From NCBI RefSeq assembly GCF_004358425.1, contig NZ_CP037948.1, positions 124,001 through 188,000 on the forward strand: a stretch of 64,000 bases of DNA. The letters run 5' to 3'. Shown piece by piece: positions 43,777-53,007 of this stretch. Each line of letters begins with the position of its first letter. Position 1 is the stretch's first letter. The translations under genes were made by a program, and so were the position numbers. The notes beneath the pieces were generated by a model that worked only from the letters and a program-made list of their open reading frames with translations, had not been told where the DNA came from and did no database searches. The DNA is from Qipengyuania sediminis. GTDB taxonomy: Bacteria; Pseudomonadota; Alphaproteobacteria; Sphingomonadales; Sphingomonadaceae.

Positions 43777-43845
43777 CGCGAACCCCTAACCGGTTTTCAG
43801 ACGGCGGCGACTCGGATCGCCATGCCGAGACCAAGGGGACCGATC

Positions 43846-45459
43846 GTGAGGAAACTGCAAAGCCTGCTGCTCGTCTGCGCGAGCGTGACCACCCTCGCTG
43901 CCTGCGGGGCGGACAGCATCGCCTCCCCCGGATCGGGCGGCAATGTCACGATCAACAACCCTCCCGCGCCAGCGCCGACGCCGACCCCCACGCCGACCTC
44001 CACGCTTGCAACCCCCGCAGCGGGCTGCCCCACCATCGCCGACCCGCAGGGGCTGACCGATGGGGGCACGATCAGCGGCCCGACCGGGACCTATCGCGTT
44101 TGCCGCCTGCCGGCAGTGGTCCGCACTTCGACCACGTTGCCGCGCGTTGCCGGCCTGCTCTATGAAATGAACGGCCGCGTGAACGTAGGCTGCGACGGCG
44201 GCTTCACCGCACCGACGGCCGCCGCGCCGCTGACCACCCCCTTGACGGTCGGCTGCACCGGCACGCAGACCGCCGACACGAATGTGACGCTGACGATCGC
44301 CGCCGGGGCAGTGCTGTACGGCGCGACCGGCCAGTCGTGGCTTGCGGTCAATCGCGGCAATCGCATCAGCGCCGTCGGAACCGCGACCGCCCCGATCGTC
44401 TTCACCAGCCGCGACAATGTGCTGGGCCTCAACGATGATACCAGCCAGGGCCAGTGGGGCGGGGTGGTGCTGATGGGCCGCGCGGTCACCACCGATTGCG
44501 CAGTCGGAGCGGTGGGCGTGGGCGCGGCCAATACCTGCGAGCGCAATACCGAAGGCTCGGCCGATCCTGCGCGCTATGGCGGCAATGACGACACCTATAA
44601 CGCCGGTACCATGCGCTACGTGCAGATCCGCTATTCGGGTTTCGTTCTCGGTGCCAACAGCGAGCTGCAGGCGCTGACCACCGAGAGTGTCGGCACCGGT
44701 ACCACCATCGAATACATCCAGTCGCACAACAGCTCGGACGATGGTGCCGAGATGTTCGGCGGCGGTTTCAATATGCGCTATTACGTTGCCACTGGTGCGG
44801 ACGACGACAGCCTGGACGTCGACACCGGGGCGCGCATCAATTTGCAATACGCGCTCCTCCTTCCCCGCCCGACGCGTGGCGACACGCTGATGGAAATCGA
44901 TTCCAACGGCCAGGAGACCGATGTTCGCCGCACGCGCCTGAACCTCGTCAATTTCACCGGCGTGCAGCAGCAGACCAGCGCCGATAACGAGGCGAACGGC
45001 CGCGCGGCGGTGTTCCTCAGGGGCAATTCGGACAACTTCCTCTACAACGGCGTCATCGTCGCTCCGAACAACGAATGCATCCGGTTGAACGCCTCGGGCA
45101 CGACGCCGGTGACGCTGACCGCGAGGTCCGTCGTGCTTCAGTGCAGCGCCACGAAGTTCATCGACGGCGGCGGTTCGAACGCGGCGGCACAGTTCGGCGC
45201 GGGCGCGAACAACAACAGCGATAGCTTCGTCAACACGCTGACCGGCACCGGGCTCTATCTCAACGGCACCAATGAGAATGCCGTCGTGACCATCGATCCG
45301 ACCGCGCTGTCGAGCTTCTTCGTCGCGGGGCCGACCCCCTACCGTATCGGCGGGGCCTGGGCCGAGAACAGCACCTGGGTGGAAGGCTGGACCTGCAACA
45401 GCGCGACTGCGAACTTCGGCGCGAGCTCGCGCCCCTGCACTTCGCTGCCGGTCATCTAG
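43846..45459 (+). CDS. Predicted surface lipoprotein linked to a TonB receptor
   Basis: A 537-residue protein with a lipoprotein signal: LLVCASVTTLAAC, modified Cys20. A Pro/Thr-rich spacer (PAPAPTPTPTPTST) is followed by a long beta-rich domain with right-handed beta-helix-like strands (LTIAAGAVLYG, RISAVGTATAPIVFTSRDN, GGVVLMG). Similar lipoproteins often sit beside TonB receptors in sphingomonads; function is unknown, possibly substrate capture at the cell surface. The GTG at 43846 has AAGGGGA before it; an ATG at 43822 is an alternative. Confidence 0.75.
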   Translation: MRKLQSLLLVCASVTTLAACGADSIASPGSGGNVTINNPPAPAPTPTPTPTSTLATPAAGCPTIADPQGLTDGGTISGPTGTYRVCRLPAVVRTSTTLPRVAGLLYEMNGRVNVGCDGGFTAPTAAAPLTTPLTVGCTGTQTADTNVTLTIAAGAVLYGATGQSWLAVNRGNRISAVGTATAPIVFTSRDNVLGLNDDTSQGQWGGVVLMGRAVTTDCAVGAVGVGAANTCERNTEGSADPARYGGNDDTYNAGTMRYVQIRYSGFVLGANSELQALTTESVGTGTTIEYIQSHNSSDDGAEMFGGGFNMRYYVATGADDDSLDVDTGARINLQYALLLPRPTRGDTLMEIDSNGQETDVRRTRLNLVNFTGVQQQTSADNEANGRAAVFLRGNSDNFLYNGVIVAPNNECIRLNASGTTPVTLTARSVVLQCSATKFIDGGGSNAAAQFGAGANNNSDSFVNTLTGTGLYLNGTNENAVVTIDPTALSSFFVAGPTPYRIGGAWAENSTWVEGWTCNSATANFGASSRPCTSLPVI

Positions 45460-45482
45460 AGCCGCCCGCCGGCCGATCATCC

Positions 45483-45513
45483 CCGGGGGCGGCCGGCAGC
45501 GGTCCGCCCCCGG
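45483..45513 (+). terminator. Strong stem-loop between lipoprotein and receptor genes
   Basis: CCGGGGGCGG (45483-45492) pairs perfectly with CCGCCCCCGG (45504-45513). No T-run follows, only CTTCGTATC. It may stop part of the transcripts or protect the lipoprotein message, giving more lipoprotein than receptor. Confidence 0.55.
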
Positions 45514-45553
45514 CTTCGTATCACCAATCCATCTCGCGCAAAGGCCGCTTCTC

Positions 45554-48277
45554 ATGACCATCCCGCCCCGCTGCGCCGCTCTGCTGCTCGCGACCAGCGC
45601 ACTCGTCGCGTCCGCCGCCGCCCTGGCGCAGGACACCCCCCCGGTCAGCCCCCCGAGCGCGCCCGCCGGATCGAGCGAGACAGATACGACCCAAGCGCAG
45701 CCCGACGAGACCACGCCCCCCGGAGAGGAGGTCGAGGTCTCGATCCCTGGCGGTACCGACGAGATCATCGTCACCGGCCGCGTCGATCGCAATATCGCGC
45801 GCAATTCGGAGCAGGTGGTGTCAGTGTTGTCGAGCGCTGAGATCGCGCGGACGGGCGAGGGCAATATCGCCGGCGCGCTTTCCCGCGTGACCGGGCTCAG
45901 CGTCGTCGGCAGCGGGCTGGTCTATGTGCGCGGGCTCGGCGACCGCTACAGCTCGGCACTGCTCAACGGCTCACCTCTGCCGAGCCCCGAGCCGTTGCGG
46001 CGCGTGGTGCCGCTGGACCTGTTCCCCAGCGGCGTAATCGCGAGCTCGCTGGTCCAGAAGAGCTATTCGGTGAACTTTCCCGGAGAGTTCGGCGGAGGCG
46101 TCATCAATCTGACGACCAAAGCGGTTCCGCGCGATCCTTTTCTCACCATCGGGGCGGGGCTCAGCATCGACAGCGAGACGACCGGGCAGCTTGGCTACAC
46201 CTACCGCGGCGGCGGGCGTTCCGACTGGACCGGCTTTGACGACGGCACGCGCGATATCCCCCCGCTGCTCGCCGAATATTTTGCGAGCGGCGCCAACCTC
46301 AACAATCCCAATGAGGTGACGCCCGCTCAAAACCGCAGCATCGCGGGTCAGCTCGTCAACTTTGGCAACGCGGTGGTGCAGCGGGTGGGCAATATGCCGC
46401 CCAACGGTTCCGTCTCCACCTCCGCCGGGACGGCCTTCGACGTCGGCAGCGATCTCAGGCTCGGGGTGATCTTCGCCGCCGGCTATTCGAGCCGCCCGCA
46501 GACCCGCGATGCGATCCAGCAGACCTCACTTTCCGCCGATCTGGGTACGATCGAAAGCGACTTCCGCCAGGTCAACACCAACCAGCAGGTGGTCGTGAAC
46601 GCGCTGCTCGGCCTTGGCGCAGAGTTCGGCGATAACCGCATTCGCTGGACCAATCTGTTCATTCGCGACACCATCAAGCAGGCGCGCCTTGCGATCGGCA
46701 ACCGGCAGGAGACCGATGTCGATTTCCTCCAGCAGCGCACCGCATGGTTCGAACGCCAGCTGATCGACACGCAAATCGTCGGGGAGTTCAAGTTGGGGCC
46801 CGACCTCAATCTCGACCTCCGCGCCGCCTATGCCAATTCGCAGCGCGAGGCACCTGACGAGATCAGCATCGAATATGCGCGTACCAATTCGCTCGCCGAT
46901 CCCTTTGGCGATGTCTTCGTCAACCGGCTCAACAATGGCGCGCGCGGCGATGCGGAGATCACCTTCTCCGACCTTGACGAAGATCTTTACTCGGGCGGGC
47001 TCGACCTCACTGGCCAACTCAGCGACCGGCTGAGCGCGACCTTCGGCGGCTATTATTCAAGGACCGACCGCAGGAGCTCGCGGCGCAATTTCCTCTTCGT
47101 CGCCCCAAGCAGCTTTCCCGCCGGCGTCGATCTTTTCCGCCCCGATTTCCTGCTGCAGCCATCGGTCATCGATGGCTTCGGGATCTCTCTTATCGAGGTC
47201 GATACCGGCACACCCGCCTTCCGTGCCCGGCTGGAGAATGTCGCGGGTTATGTGAAGGCGAACTGGGCAATCACCGATGCGCTGAGCGTGGACGCGGGCG
47301 TGCGGTTCGAACATGCCCGCCAGCAGGTCGATCCGATCGCTGTGTTCGCGACACCGATCGCGGGCACCGCGGGCACGTTCCTCGTCAACGAATACTGGCT
47401 TCCCGCCGCCACCGTGACCTGGGAGCTTGCGCCCGGTATGCAGGTGCGCGTCTCGGGCTCCAAGACCATCGCCCGGCCGCAATTCCGCGAGCTCATCTTC
47501 CAGCGCTATTTCGATCCCGACAGCAACCGGCCCTATATCGGCAACCCGCTGCTGGTGGACAGCGAGCTGACCAATGGCGAGGCGCGCTTCGAATACTATT
47601 TCGCGCCCGAGCAGCGGCTGTCGCTCTCGGGCTTCTACAAGCGGATCGAGCGGCCGATCGAAACCTTCATCACCGGCGGCGATCTCACCACCTCCTTCGC
47701 CAATGCGCCTTCCGCCGACCTCTACGGCGGCGAAGTTGAGGCGGTGAAATATTTCGACACTGCGCCGATCTTCGGGGAGGGGGCGTTCTGGGCCGACCGC
47801 CGCTTCGTCGCCATCGCCAACTACACCTTTTCAAAATCGCGCCTGAGCGTGAAGCCGAGCGATGTCGTACCGGTGTTCGGCGCCGCCTCCTCGATCGCGA
47901 CCGATTACTTCCGCGACGGCGATCCGCTTACCGGCCAGTCCGATCACATCGCGAACCTTCAGCTCGGGCTTGAAGACACCGAGCGGCTGAGCCAGCAGAC
48001 GCTGCTGATCAGCTATGCGAGCGACCGCGTGGTCAGCCGCGGCCTCAATGGCTCTCCGCGCCAGCCTGACGTGATCGAGCGGCCGGGCCTGCGGATCGAT
48101 TTCGTTGCCCGCGAGGAGATGGACTTCATGGGCAGCCCGGTCGAGCTGAAGTTCGAAGCGCGTAATCTGACCGGCGAGGGGCGTGAGGAGTTCCAGGAAG
48201 CCGGCAGCAACCGCATCGACACCAACAGCTACGACATCGGCCGGGTGTTCTCTCTGTCGGTCTCCACCACCTTCTAG
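45554..48277 (+). CDS. TonB-dependent outer-membrane receptor
   Basis: 907 residues. The signal peptide ends near ALAQ (25), an acidic Pro/Thr linker follows, then TonB-box-like DEIIVTGRVDRN and a plug domain (about 75-200, ALSRVTGLSVVGSGLVYVRG, NFPGEFGGGVINLTTKAVP). A 22-strand barrel ends with GRVFSLSVSTTF, a terminal Phe as needed for outer-membrane insertion. The adjacent lipoprotein probably acts with it. The substrate is unknown; the upstream Pho-box-like sites suggest a phosphorus compound, as inference. Confidence 0.92.
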   Translation: MTIPPRCAALLLATSALVASAAALAQDTPPVSPPSAPAGSSETDTTQAQPDETTPPGEEVEVSIPGGTDEIIVTGRVDRNIARNSEQVVSVLSSAEIARTGEGNIAGALSRVTGLSVVGSGLVYVRGLGDRYSSALLNGSPLPSPEPLRRVVPLDLFPSGVIASSLVQKSYSVNFPGEFGGGVINLTTKAVPRDPFLTIGAGLSIDSETTGQLGYTYRGGGRSDWTGFDDGTRDIPPLLAEYFASGANLNNPNEVTPAQNRSIAGQLVNFGNAVVQRVGNMPPNGSVSTSAGTAFDVGSDLRLGVIFAAGYSSRPQTRDAIQQTSLSADLGTIESDFRQVNTNQQVVVNALLGLGAEFGDNRIRWTNLFIRDTIKQARLAIGNRQETDVDFLQQRTAWFERQLIDTQIVGEFKLGPDLNLDLRAAYANSQREAPDEISIEYARTNSLADPFGDVFVNRLNNGARGDAEITFSDLDEDLYSGGLDLTGQLSDRLSATFGGYYSRTDRRSSRRNFLFVAPSSFPAGVDLFRPDFLLQPSVIDGFGISLIEVDTGTPAFRARLENVAGYVKANWAITDALSVDAGVRFEHARQQVDPIAVFATPIAGTAGTFLVNEYWLPAATVTWELAPGMQVRVSGSKTIARPQFRELIFQRYFDPDSNRPYIGNPLLVDSELTNGEARFEYYFAPEQRLSLSGFYKRIERPIETFITGGDLTTSFANAPSADLYGGEVEAVKYFDTAPIFGEGAFWADRRFVAIANYTFSKSRLSVKPSDVVPVFGAASSIATDYFRDGDPLTGQSDHIANLQLGLEDTERLSQQTLLISYASDRVVSRGLNGSPRQPDVIERPGLRIDFVAREEMDFMGSPVELKFEARNLTGEGREEFQEAGSNRIDTNSYDIGRVFSLSVSTTF

Positions 48278-48330
48278 GGCGCGCGGCCCGAGCCTTCCCC
48301 CGCGCGGCCGGCTGCGATACGGCCGCGGGC

Positions 48331-49239
48331 ATGGACCTCTACCTCCCTATCGCCAACCTTGCCGTGAACGGCCTGGTGATCGTGGGGCTGGGGCTGCTGA
48401 CGGGCATCCTGTCGGGCCTGTTCGGCGTCGGCGGCGGGTTCCTGACGACGCCGCTGCTGATCTTCTACGGCGTCCCCCCCACCGTCGCGGCCGCATCCGC
48501 CGCCACCCAGGTCACCGGGGCGAGCGTATCGGGTCTGCTGGCCCATGCGAAGCGCGGCGGCGTCGACGTCAAGATGGGCGCGGTGATGGTCGCGGGCGGG
48601 GCGATCGGTGCGGGGATCGGCGCGCTTCTGTTCCGCTTCTTCCGCTCGGTCGGGCAGATCGACGTGGTTATCAGCGCGCTCTACGTGATCCTGCTTGGAT
48701 CGATAGGCGCGCTGATGGCCCGCGAAAGCTGGCTGGCGCTGCGCGGGGCCGCCCCCGCCACCCCAGCGCCGCGGCGGCGGCATCACCCGCTGGTGGCCTC
48801 GCTTCCGGGGCGCTGGCGGTTCTACGGCAGCGGGCTTTACATCTCCCCGCTCGCGCCGCTGCTGCTGGGCGTGGTCACGGGCGCGCTGACCATGCTGATG
48901 GGGGTCGGCGGCGGCTTCATCCTGGTGCCCGCCATGCTCTACCTCCTGGGCATGAGCGCCAAGGTCGTGGTCGGCACCAGCCTCTTCAACATCGTCTTCG
49001 TCACCATCCTCACCACCATGATGCACGCTCTCACCACGCATGCCGTGGATATGGTGCTGGTGCTGTTCCTGTTGATCGGATCGGTGACCGGCGCGCAGAT
49101 GGGCAGCAATCTCGCCGGCCGCGTGCGGCCCGAGATGCTGCGCCTGGCGCTCGCCACCCTGGTTCTCCTTATTGCCTTCAGAATGCTGTTCGGGCTGGGG
49201 GTGCGTCCCGATGAGATCTTCACGGTCTCTCCGCTGTGA
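48331..49239 (+). CDS. TauE/SafE (TSUP) family membrane transporter
   Basis: 302 residues with about eight helices and the duplicated TSUP motif GLLTGILSGLFGVGGGFLTTP and TMLMGVGGGFILVPAML. Family members export sulfite, sulfoacetate or similar anions, or take up sulfur compounds; the direction is not readable here. The stop overlaps the TIGR02186 gene start as GTGA, a pairing seen in other alphaproteobacteria. Confidence 0.9.
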   Translation: MDLYLPIANLAVNGLVIVGLGLLTGILSGLFGVGGGFLTTPLLIFYGVPPTVAAASAATQVTGASVSGLLAHAKRGGVDVKMGAVMVAGGAIGAGIGALLFRFFRSVGQIDVVISALYVILLGSIGALMARESWLALRGAAPATPAPRRRHHPLVASLPGRWRFYGSGLYISPLAPLLLGVVTGALTMLMGVGGGFILVPAMLYLLGMSAKVVVGTSLFNIVFVTILTTMMHALTTHAVDMVLVLFLLIGSVTGAQMGSNLAGRVRPEMLRLALATLVLLIAFRMLFGLGVRPDEIFTVSPL

Positions 49240-49991
49240 CCCGCATCCTGCTGCTCCTTGTCTGCGCATTCCTGCTGCCCGCGCAGCGCGATCCAATTCT
49301 GGTGCCCGAGGTCAGCCAGCATGAGATCGCGGTGCGCCAGGGCTTCACCGGGACCGAGCTGCTCCTGTTCGGCGCCATCCTCGACCCCGCGGGCCGGGCG
49401 GCGGCGCAGGATTACGACGTGGTCGTGATCCTCCAGGGTCCGCCGCAGCCGATCCGCCTCCGCGAGAAGGCGCGCTTCGGCGGCATCTGGATCAATGCCG
49501 CCAGCACCGACTACCGCTCCGCTCCCTCTTTCTTCGCGCTCGCCAGCACCCGGCCGATCGCGGACATCGTCGACGAGCGCACGGCCGCGATCTACGAATT
49601 CGGCACCCGCTACATCCAGCTTTCGCCCAGCGGCGTGATCGAGACCGGCGAACAGGCCCGTTTTTCCGCGGGGCTGGTCGATCTCAGGACCCGGCAGGGC
49701 CTCTATCAGGAGGACGTCGGCGGGGTCCGCGTGAGCGAGCGCGTGCTCTACCAGGCGCGCATCCACCTGCCCTCCAATGTCGTCACCGGAACTTATGTGG
49801 CGGAGACCTTCGCGGTGCGCGGCGGGCGGGTGATCGCCTCCGCGCTTTCGGAGGTCGAGGTCAAGAAGGTCGGGTTCGAGCGCTTCATCGAGCAAGCCTC
49901 GCAGGACTATGCGCTTGTCTACGGCCTTGTCGCGGTGCTGCTGTCGGTCGGAATGGGCTGGGCGTCCTCGCGGTTCTATTCCTGGCTGTGA
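49236..49991 (+). CDS. TIGR02186-type membrane-anchored protein
   Basis: 251 residues: signal peptide (to about 17), a large extracytoplasmic beta domain (VPEVSQHEIAVRQGFTGTEL, VVVILQGPP, IHLPSNVVTGTYVAETFAV), and one C-terminal helix (YGLVAVLLSVGMGWASSRFY). This fits the alphaproteobacterial TIGR02186 family of unknown function that travels with TauE-like transporters. It probably forms a complex with the preceding transporter. GTG start, overlapping. Confidence 0.82.
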   Translation: MTRILLLLVCAFLLPAQRDPILVPEVSQHEIAVRQGFTGTELLLFGAILDPAGRAAAQDYDVVVILQGPPQPIRLREKARFGGIWINAASTDYRSAPSFFALASTRPIADIVDERTAAIYEFGTRYIQLSPSGVIETGEQARFSAGLVDLRTRQGLYQEDVGGVRVSERVLYQARIHLPSNVVTGTYVAETFAVRGGRVIASALSEVEVKKVGFERFIEQASQDYALVYGLVAVLLSVGMGWASSRFYSWL

Positions 49992-50054
49992 GGGGCGCAG
50001 TGGGCCCTGTAGGGTTGACGCGATCTTAAGACTGGATGCGCTAGCCGCCGGGGT

Positions 50055-51848
50055 ATGACCGACGCCAGCCACACGTCCTTCCGCACCTTCAATCCGGCCG
50101 AGATGGACGGCGCGGTCCCGCCCCGGCAGGAGGCGCTCCGCCCGCTTTCGCAGAGCGAGCTGGCCGGCCGCGCCCCACCGCGCCCGGAAGCGCCGCCGCC
50201 CGCCCCCGCGCCGCAGCCCAGCTCAGCGCCCGGGCCCGGGGTCGCGAGCGAATGCGCCACCCAGCCGATCGGCGTGGTGCTCGACATCGCAGGTTCGGGC
50301 TCGCAAATCGCGATCGACCTTCAGCGCCTCAACGAATGCATGGAGGATGCCGACCCTTCGGTGGCGCTTGCGGGGCAGGTCGGCAGCCAGATCAAGATCA
50401 GGGTCGGCCAGTCCTGGCTCCTGGCGAGCGTCCGCAACCAGAAGCAGGGCCGGGGCGAGGGCTCGGTCCTCGCCAATATCGACTTCCTGGGGGAAGGGCA
50501 GGAGGAGCGGCTGACCGGCAAGCTCCACGCCTTCCGCCGCGGCGTCACCCGCTATCCGGTACCCGGCGCGCTGGTGTTCCCCGCGACGACGCCGGACTTG
50601 CGCCAGGTCTATGCCAGCGACGGACGCGACGCCATTACCGTCGGCCGGGTCTATCCCACCAAGGATATCCGCGCCGGGCTCTATGTCGATGCAATGCTCG
50701 GCAAGCATTTCGCGCTGCTCGGCAGCACCGGCACCGGCAAATCGACCAGCGCGGCGCTGATCCTGCACCGCATCTGCGAGGCCGCGCCCGAAGGTCACAT
50801 CGTGATGATCGACCCGCACGGCGAATATTCGGCTGCGTTCCGCAATACGGGCGTGATCCTCGACGTCTCGAACCTGCAGATGCCCTATTGGCTGATGAAC
50901 TTCGAAGAGCACTGCGAGGTGCTGCTGACCGCTACCGGGCAGGATCGCAACATCGACGCCGATATCCTCGCCAAATGCCTGCTGGCGGCACGCGGCAAGA
51001 GCCGGCTGGCGGGGACCATGGGCAAGATCACGGTCGACAGCCCGATCCCCTATCTCCTCTCCGACCTCGCCAACGAGCTGGCGAGCCAGATGGGCAAGCT
51101 CGACAAATCGACCACCACCGCGCCCTATATGCGGATCAAGAACAAGCTCGACGAGATCAAGGCCGACCCCCGCTACCAGTTCCTGTTCTCGGGCATGCTG
51201 GTGGGCGACACCATGGCGGAATTCATCTGCAAGATCTTCCGTATGCCGGCGGACGGCCGCCCGATCTCGATCATCGACGTCTCGGGCGTGCCCTCCGACA
51301 TCACCGCAACGGTGGTCGCGGTGCTGTCCCGGCTGGTGTTCGACTTCGCGATCTGGGGGCGCGAGGAGAAGACCCGCCCCGTGCTCCTCGTCTGCGAAGA
51401 AGCCCACCGTTATGTGCCGAGCGAGAAGAACGCCGATGGCAACTCGGTCGGCAAGATCCTCTCCCGCATCGCCAAGGAGGGGCGCAAATACGGCGTCAGC
51501 CTGGGTCTCATCACCCAGCGGCCGAGCGATCTTGCCGAAGGCGTGCTCAGCCAGTGCGGCACGATCATCTCGATGCGCCTCAACAACGACCGCGACCAGG
51601 CCTTCGTCAAGGCCGCCATGCCCGAAGGCGCGCGCGGCTTCCTCGACAGCATCCCCGCGCTGCGCAACCGCGAATGCATCGTCTGCGGTGAAGGCGTCGC
51701 GATCCCGATGCGGGTAAGCTTCGACACGCTCGACGAAAGCAAGCGCCCGGCTTCCGAAGACCCGAGCTTCGTCGAGCTCTGGAACCAGACCGGCGGCGAG
51801 GAAGAGGCGGTGGATCGCATCGTGCAACGCTGGCGCTCGCAAGGCTGA
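50055..51848 (+). CDS. HerA-like DUF87 ATPase
   Basis: 597 residues. After a disordered Pro/Ala-rich start (about 1-70) and a small barrel-like domain come the FtsK/HerA-superfamily ATPase motifs: Walker A GSTGTGKST near residue 223, MIDPHGEYS, Walker B VLLVCEEAHRYVPSEK near 444, and SLGLITQRPSDLAEGVLSQC. HerA ATPases move or unwind DNA, often with NurA; no NurA is adjacent. Conserved in alphaproteobacteria with undefined role. Its stop lies in the left arm of the 119-bp hairpin. Confidence 0.87.
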   Translation: MTDASHTSFRTFNPAEMDGAVPPRQEALRPLSQSELAGRAPPRPEAPPPAPAPQPSSAPGPGVASECATQPIGVVLDIAGSGSQIAIDLQRLNECMEDADPSVALAGQVGSQIKIRVGQSWLLASVRNQKQGRGEGSVLANIDFLGEGQEERLTGKLHAFRRGVTRYPVPGALVFPATTPDLRQVYASDGRDAITVGRVYPTKDIRAGLYVDAMLGKHFALLGSTGTGKSTSAALILHRICEAAPEGHIVMIDPHGEYSAAFRNTGVILDVSNLQMPYWLMNFEEHCEVLLTATGQDRNIDADILAKCLLAARGKSRLAGTMGKITVDSPIPYLLSDLANELASQMGKLDKSTTTAPYMRIKNKLDEIKADPRYQFLFSGMLVGDTMAEFICKIFRMPADGRPISIIDVSGVPSDITATVVAVLSRLVFDFAIWGREEKTRPVLLVCEEAHRYVPSEKNADGNSVGKILSRIAKEGRKYGVSLGLITQRPSDLAEGVLSQCGTIISMRLNNDRDQAFVKAAMPEGARGFLDSIPALRNRECIVCGEGVAIPMRVSFDTLDESKRPASEDPSFVELWNQTGGEEEAVDRIVQRWRSQG

Positions 51849-51965
51849 TTTCCGCCAGGGCGGGCTGCGAACGGCGGTCCGCTGCGCTTCCGGTGCTCAC
51901 GACCTGGAGGTCGCTGCGCGCCGGTTCTCGCGGACCACCATTCTCGCTCCACCCTGACGAAAATC
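51847..51965 (-). other. 119-bp imperfect hairpin element after queE
   Basis: Arms 51847-51882 and 51930-51965 pair at 32 of 36 positions when read as minus-strand RNA, six of them as G-U pairs. Inside, GACCT/AGGTC (51901-51912) closes the apical loop. On the plus strand the G-U positions become C-A mismatches, so the structure is better on the minus strand, downstream of queE. It may be a terminator-like element, a small RNA or a decayed inverted-repeat element. Confidence 0.6.
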
Positions 51966-52090
51966 CGTCCTTGCGGACAGGCGTTGGAACCGGCGCCGCA
52001 GACGTCGCAACCGCGAACGCGCGCCCGGAGCGCTTGCGCGGAGGGTAGCCAAGGGGAAGCACGCCCCGCCGGCGCTTGAGGCCAGACAAA

Positions 52091-52825
52091 TTAAGTCCCC
52101 CGCGTGTCGCCGAAGAGATGAATGTGCAGCCGGTCGCTCAAGCGGAAGCCGTGCTTGAGACATAGCGGCACCAGCCACTCCTGCCGCGCGCGCAGCGTGG
52201 CGCTGTCGGTGCCTTCGGGCATGAGGAAGATCCGCCCGGAGGGGATCGCGAATTCGCGCTGGAGGCTCAGCACCTCGGCAACATCCCCGGGCGCGCCGAT
52301 CACGAATTTGAACCAGGCGCGCGGGTCTGCGGCATAGGCGGCGAGCCGCTCGGGCGGCAGCGCCAGCGCGGCGGCATTGCCGGAATGGGCGAGCTTGGGG
52401 CTGACGTTGTACTGCGCGATCCGCGCGTCGAGCCGCACGGGCGCGCGGGTGGTGCCATTGGTTTCGATCTCGACCGTCATCTCGGGAAGAGCCTCGAGCA
52501 GCTCGGCGAGCGGCCCCGCCTGAAGCATTGGCTCGCCCCCGGTAACCACCAGACGGCACTGGCCGAGCGCGCTGATCCGGGCCGCGACCTCCGCTACCTC
52601 CAGGACGGCCTGGTTGGTTGTCCGCTCCCAGGTTGCACCCGACCGGTGCGGGCGCGGGTCGCCCTCGAAATGCCAGGTATAGGCAGTGTCGCACCAGACG
52701 CAGGCGAGGTTGCAGCGGCTGAGCCGCACGAACGCGACCGGAACCCCCGCGCTCGGCCCTTCGCCTTGAACGCTGGCGAAGATCTCCGGCTCACCCGGAG
52801 CCTGGGTGGCGAGGACCAGCGGCAT
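52091..52825 (-). CDS. queE: 7-carboxy-7-deazaguanine synthase
   Basis: 244 residues of the radical SAM family: Cys38, Cys42 and Cys45 in SRCNLACVWCDT bind the [4Fe-4S] cluster. EIFASVQGEGPSAGVPVAFV, VVTGGEPMLQ and VEIETNGT are typical QueE motifs. It makes CDG from carboxytetrahydropterin in queuosine precursor synthesis. queC/queD are not in the window. A UUCG-capped hairpin (AGGTG/CACCT) lies about 20 bases before the ATG. Confidence 0.93.
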   Translation of the reverse strand: MPLVLATQAPGEPEIFASVQGEGPSAGVPVAFVRLSRCNLACVWCDTAYTWHFEGDPRPHRSGATWERTTNQAVLEVAEVAARISALGQCRLVVTGGEPMLQAGPLAELLEALPEMTVEIETNGTTRAPVRLDARIAQYNVSPKLAHSGNAAALALPPERLAAYAADPRAWFKFVIGAPGDVAEVLSLQREFAIPSGRIFLMPEGTDSATLRARQEWLVPLCLKHGFRLSDRLHIHLFGDTRGT

Positions 52826-53007
52826 GTCAGCCCAAATCCGCCAAAGGTGACCCGAAGGTTACACCTGCATCGCTCTCACCCTTGGCGGTCATGCGAGATA
52901 CGACCATCGCCACGGTCAAATCGGAAAATCCACGGGTTGAAGTCGAAGTCATATAACCAATCTGGCACAAAATATATCGACTGTCAACCTCTAACAAACC
53001 TCTGGGA

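Noticed and set aside
52827..52952. A 41-codon frame (MTSTSTRGFSDLT...) just before queE
   Set aside because: No ribosome site, no recognised family, and it overlaps the hairpin region; a leader peptide cannot be excluded but is not supported.
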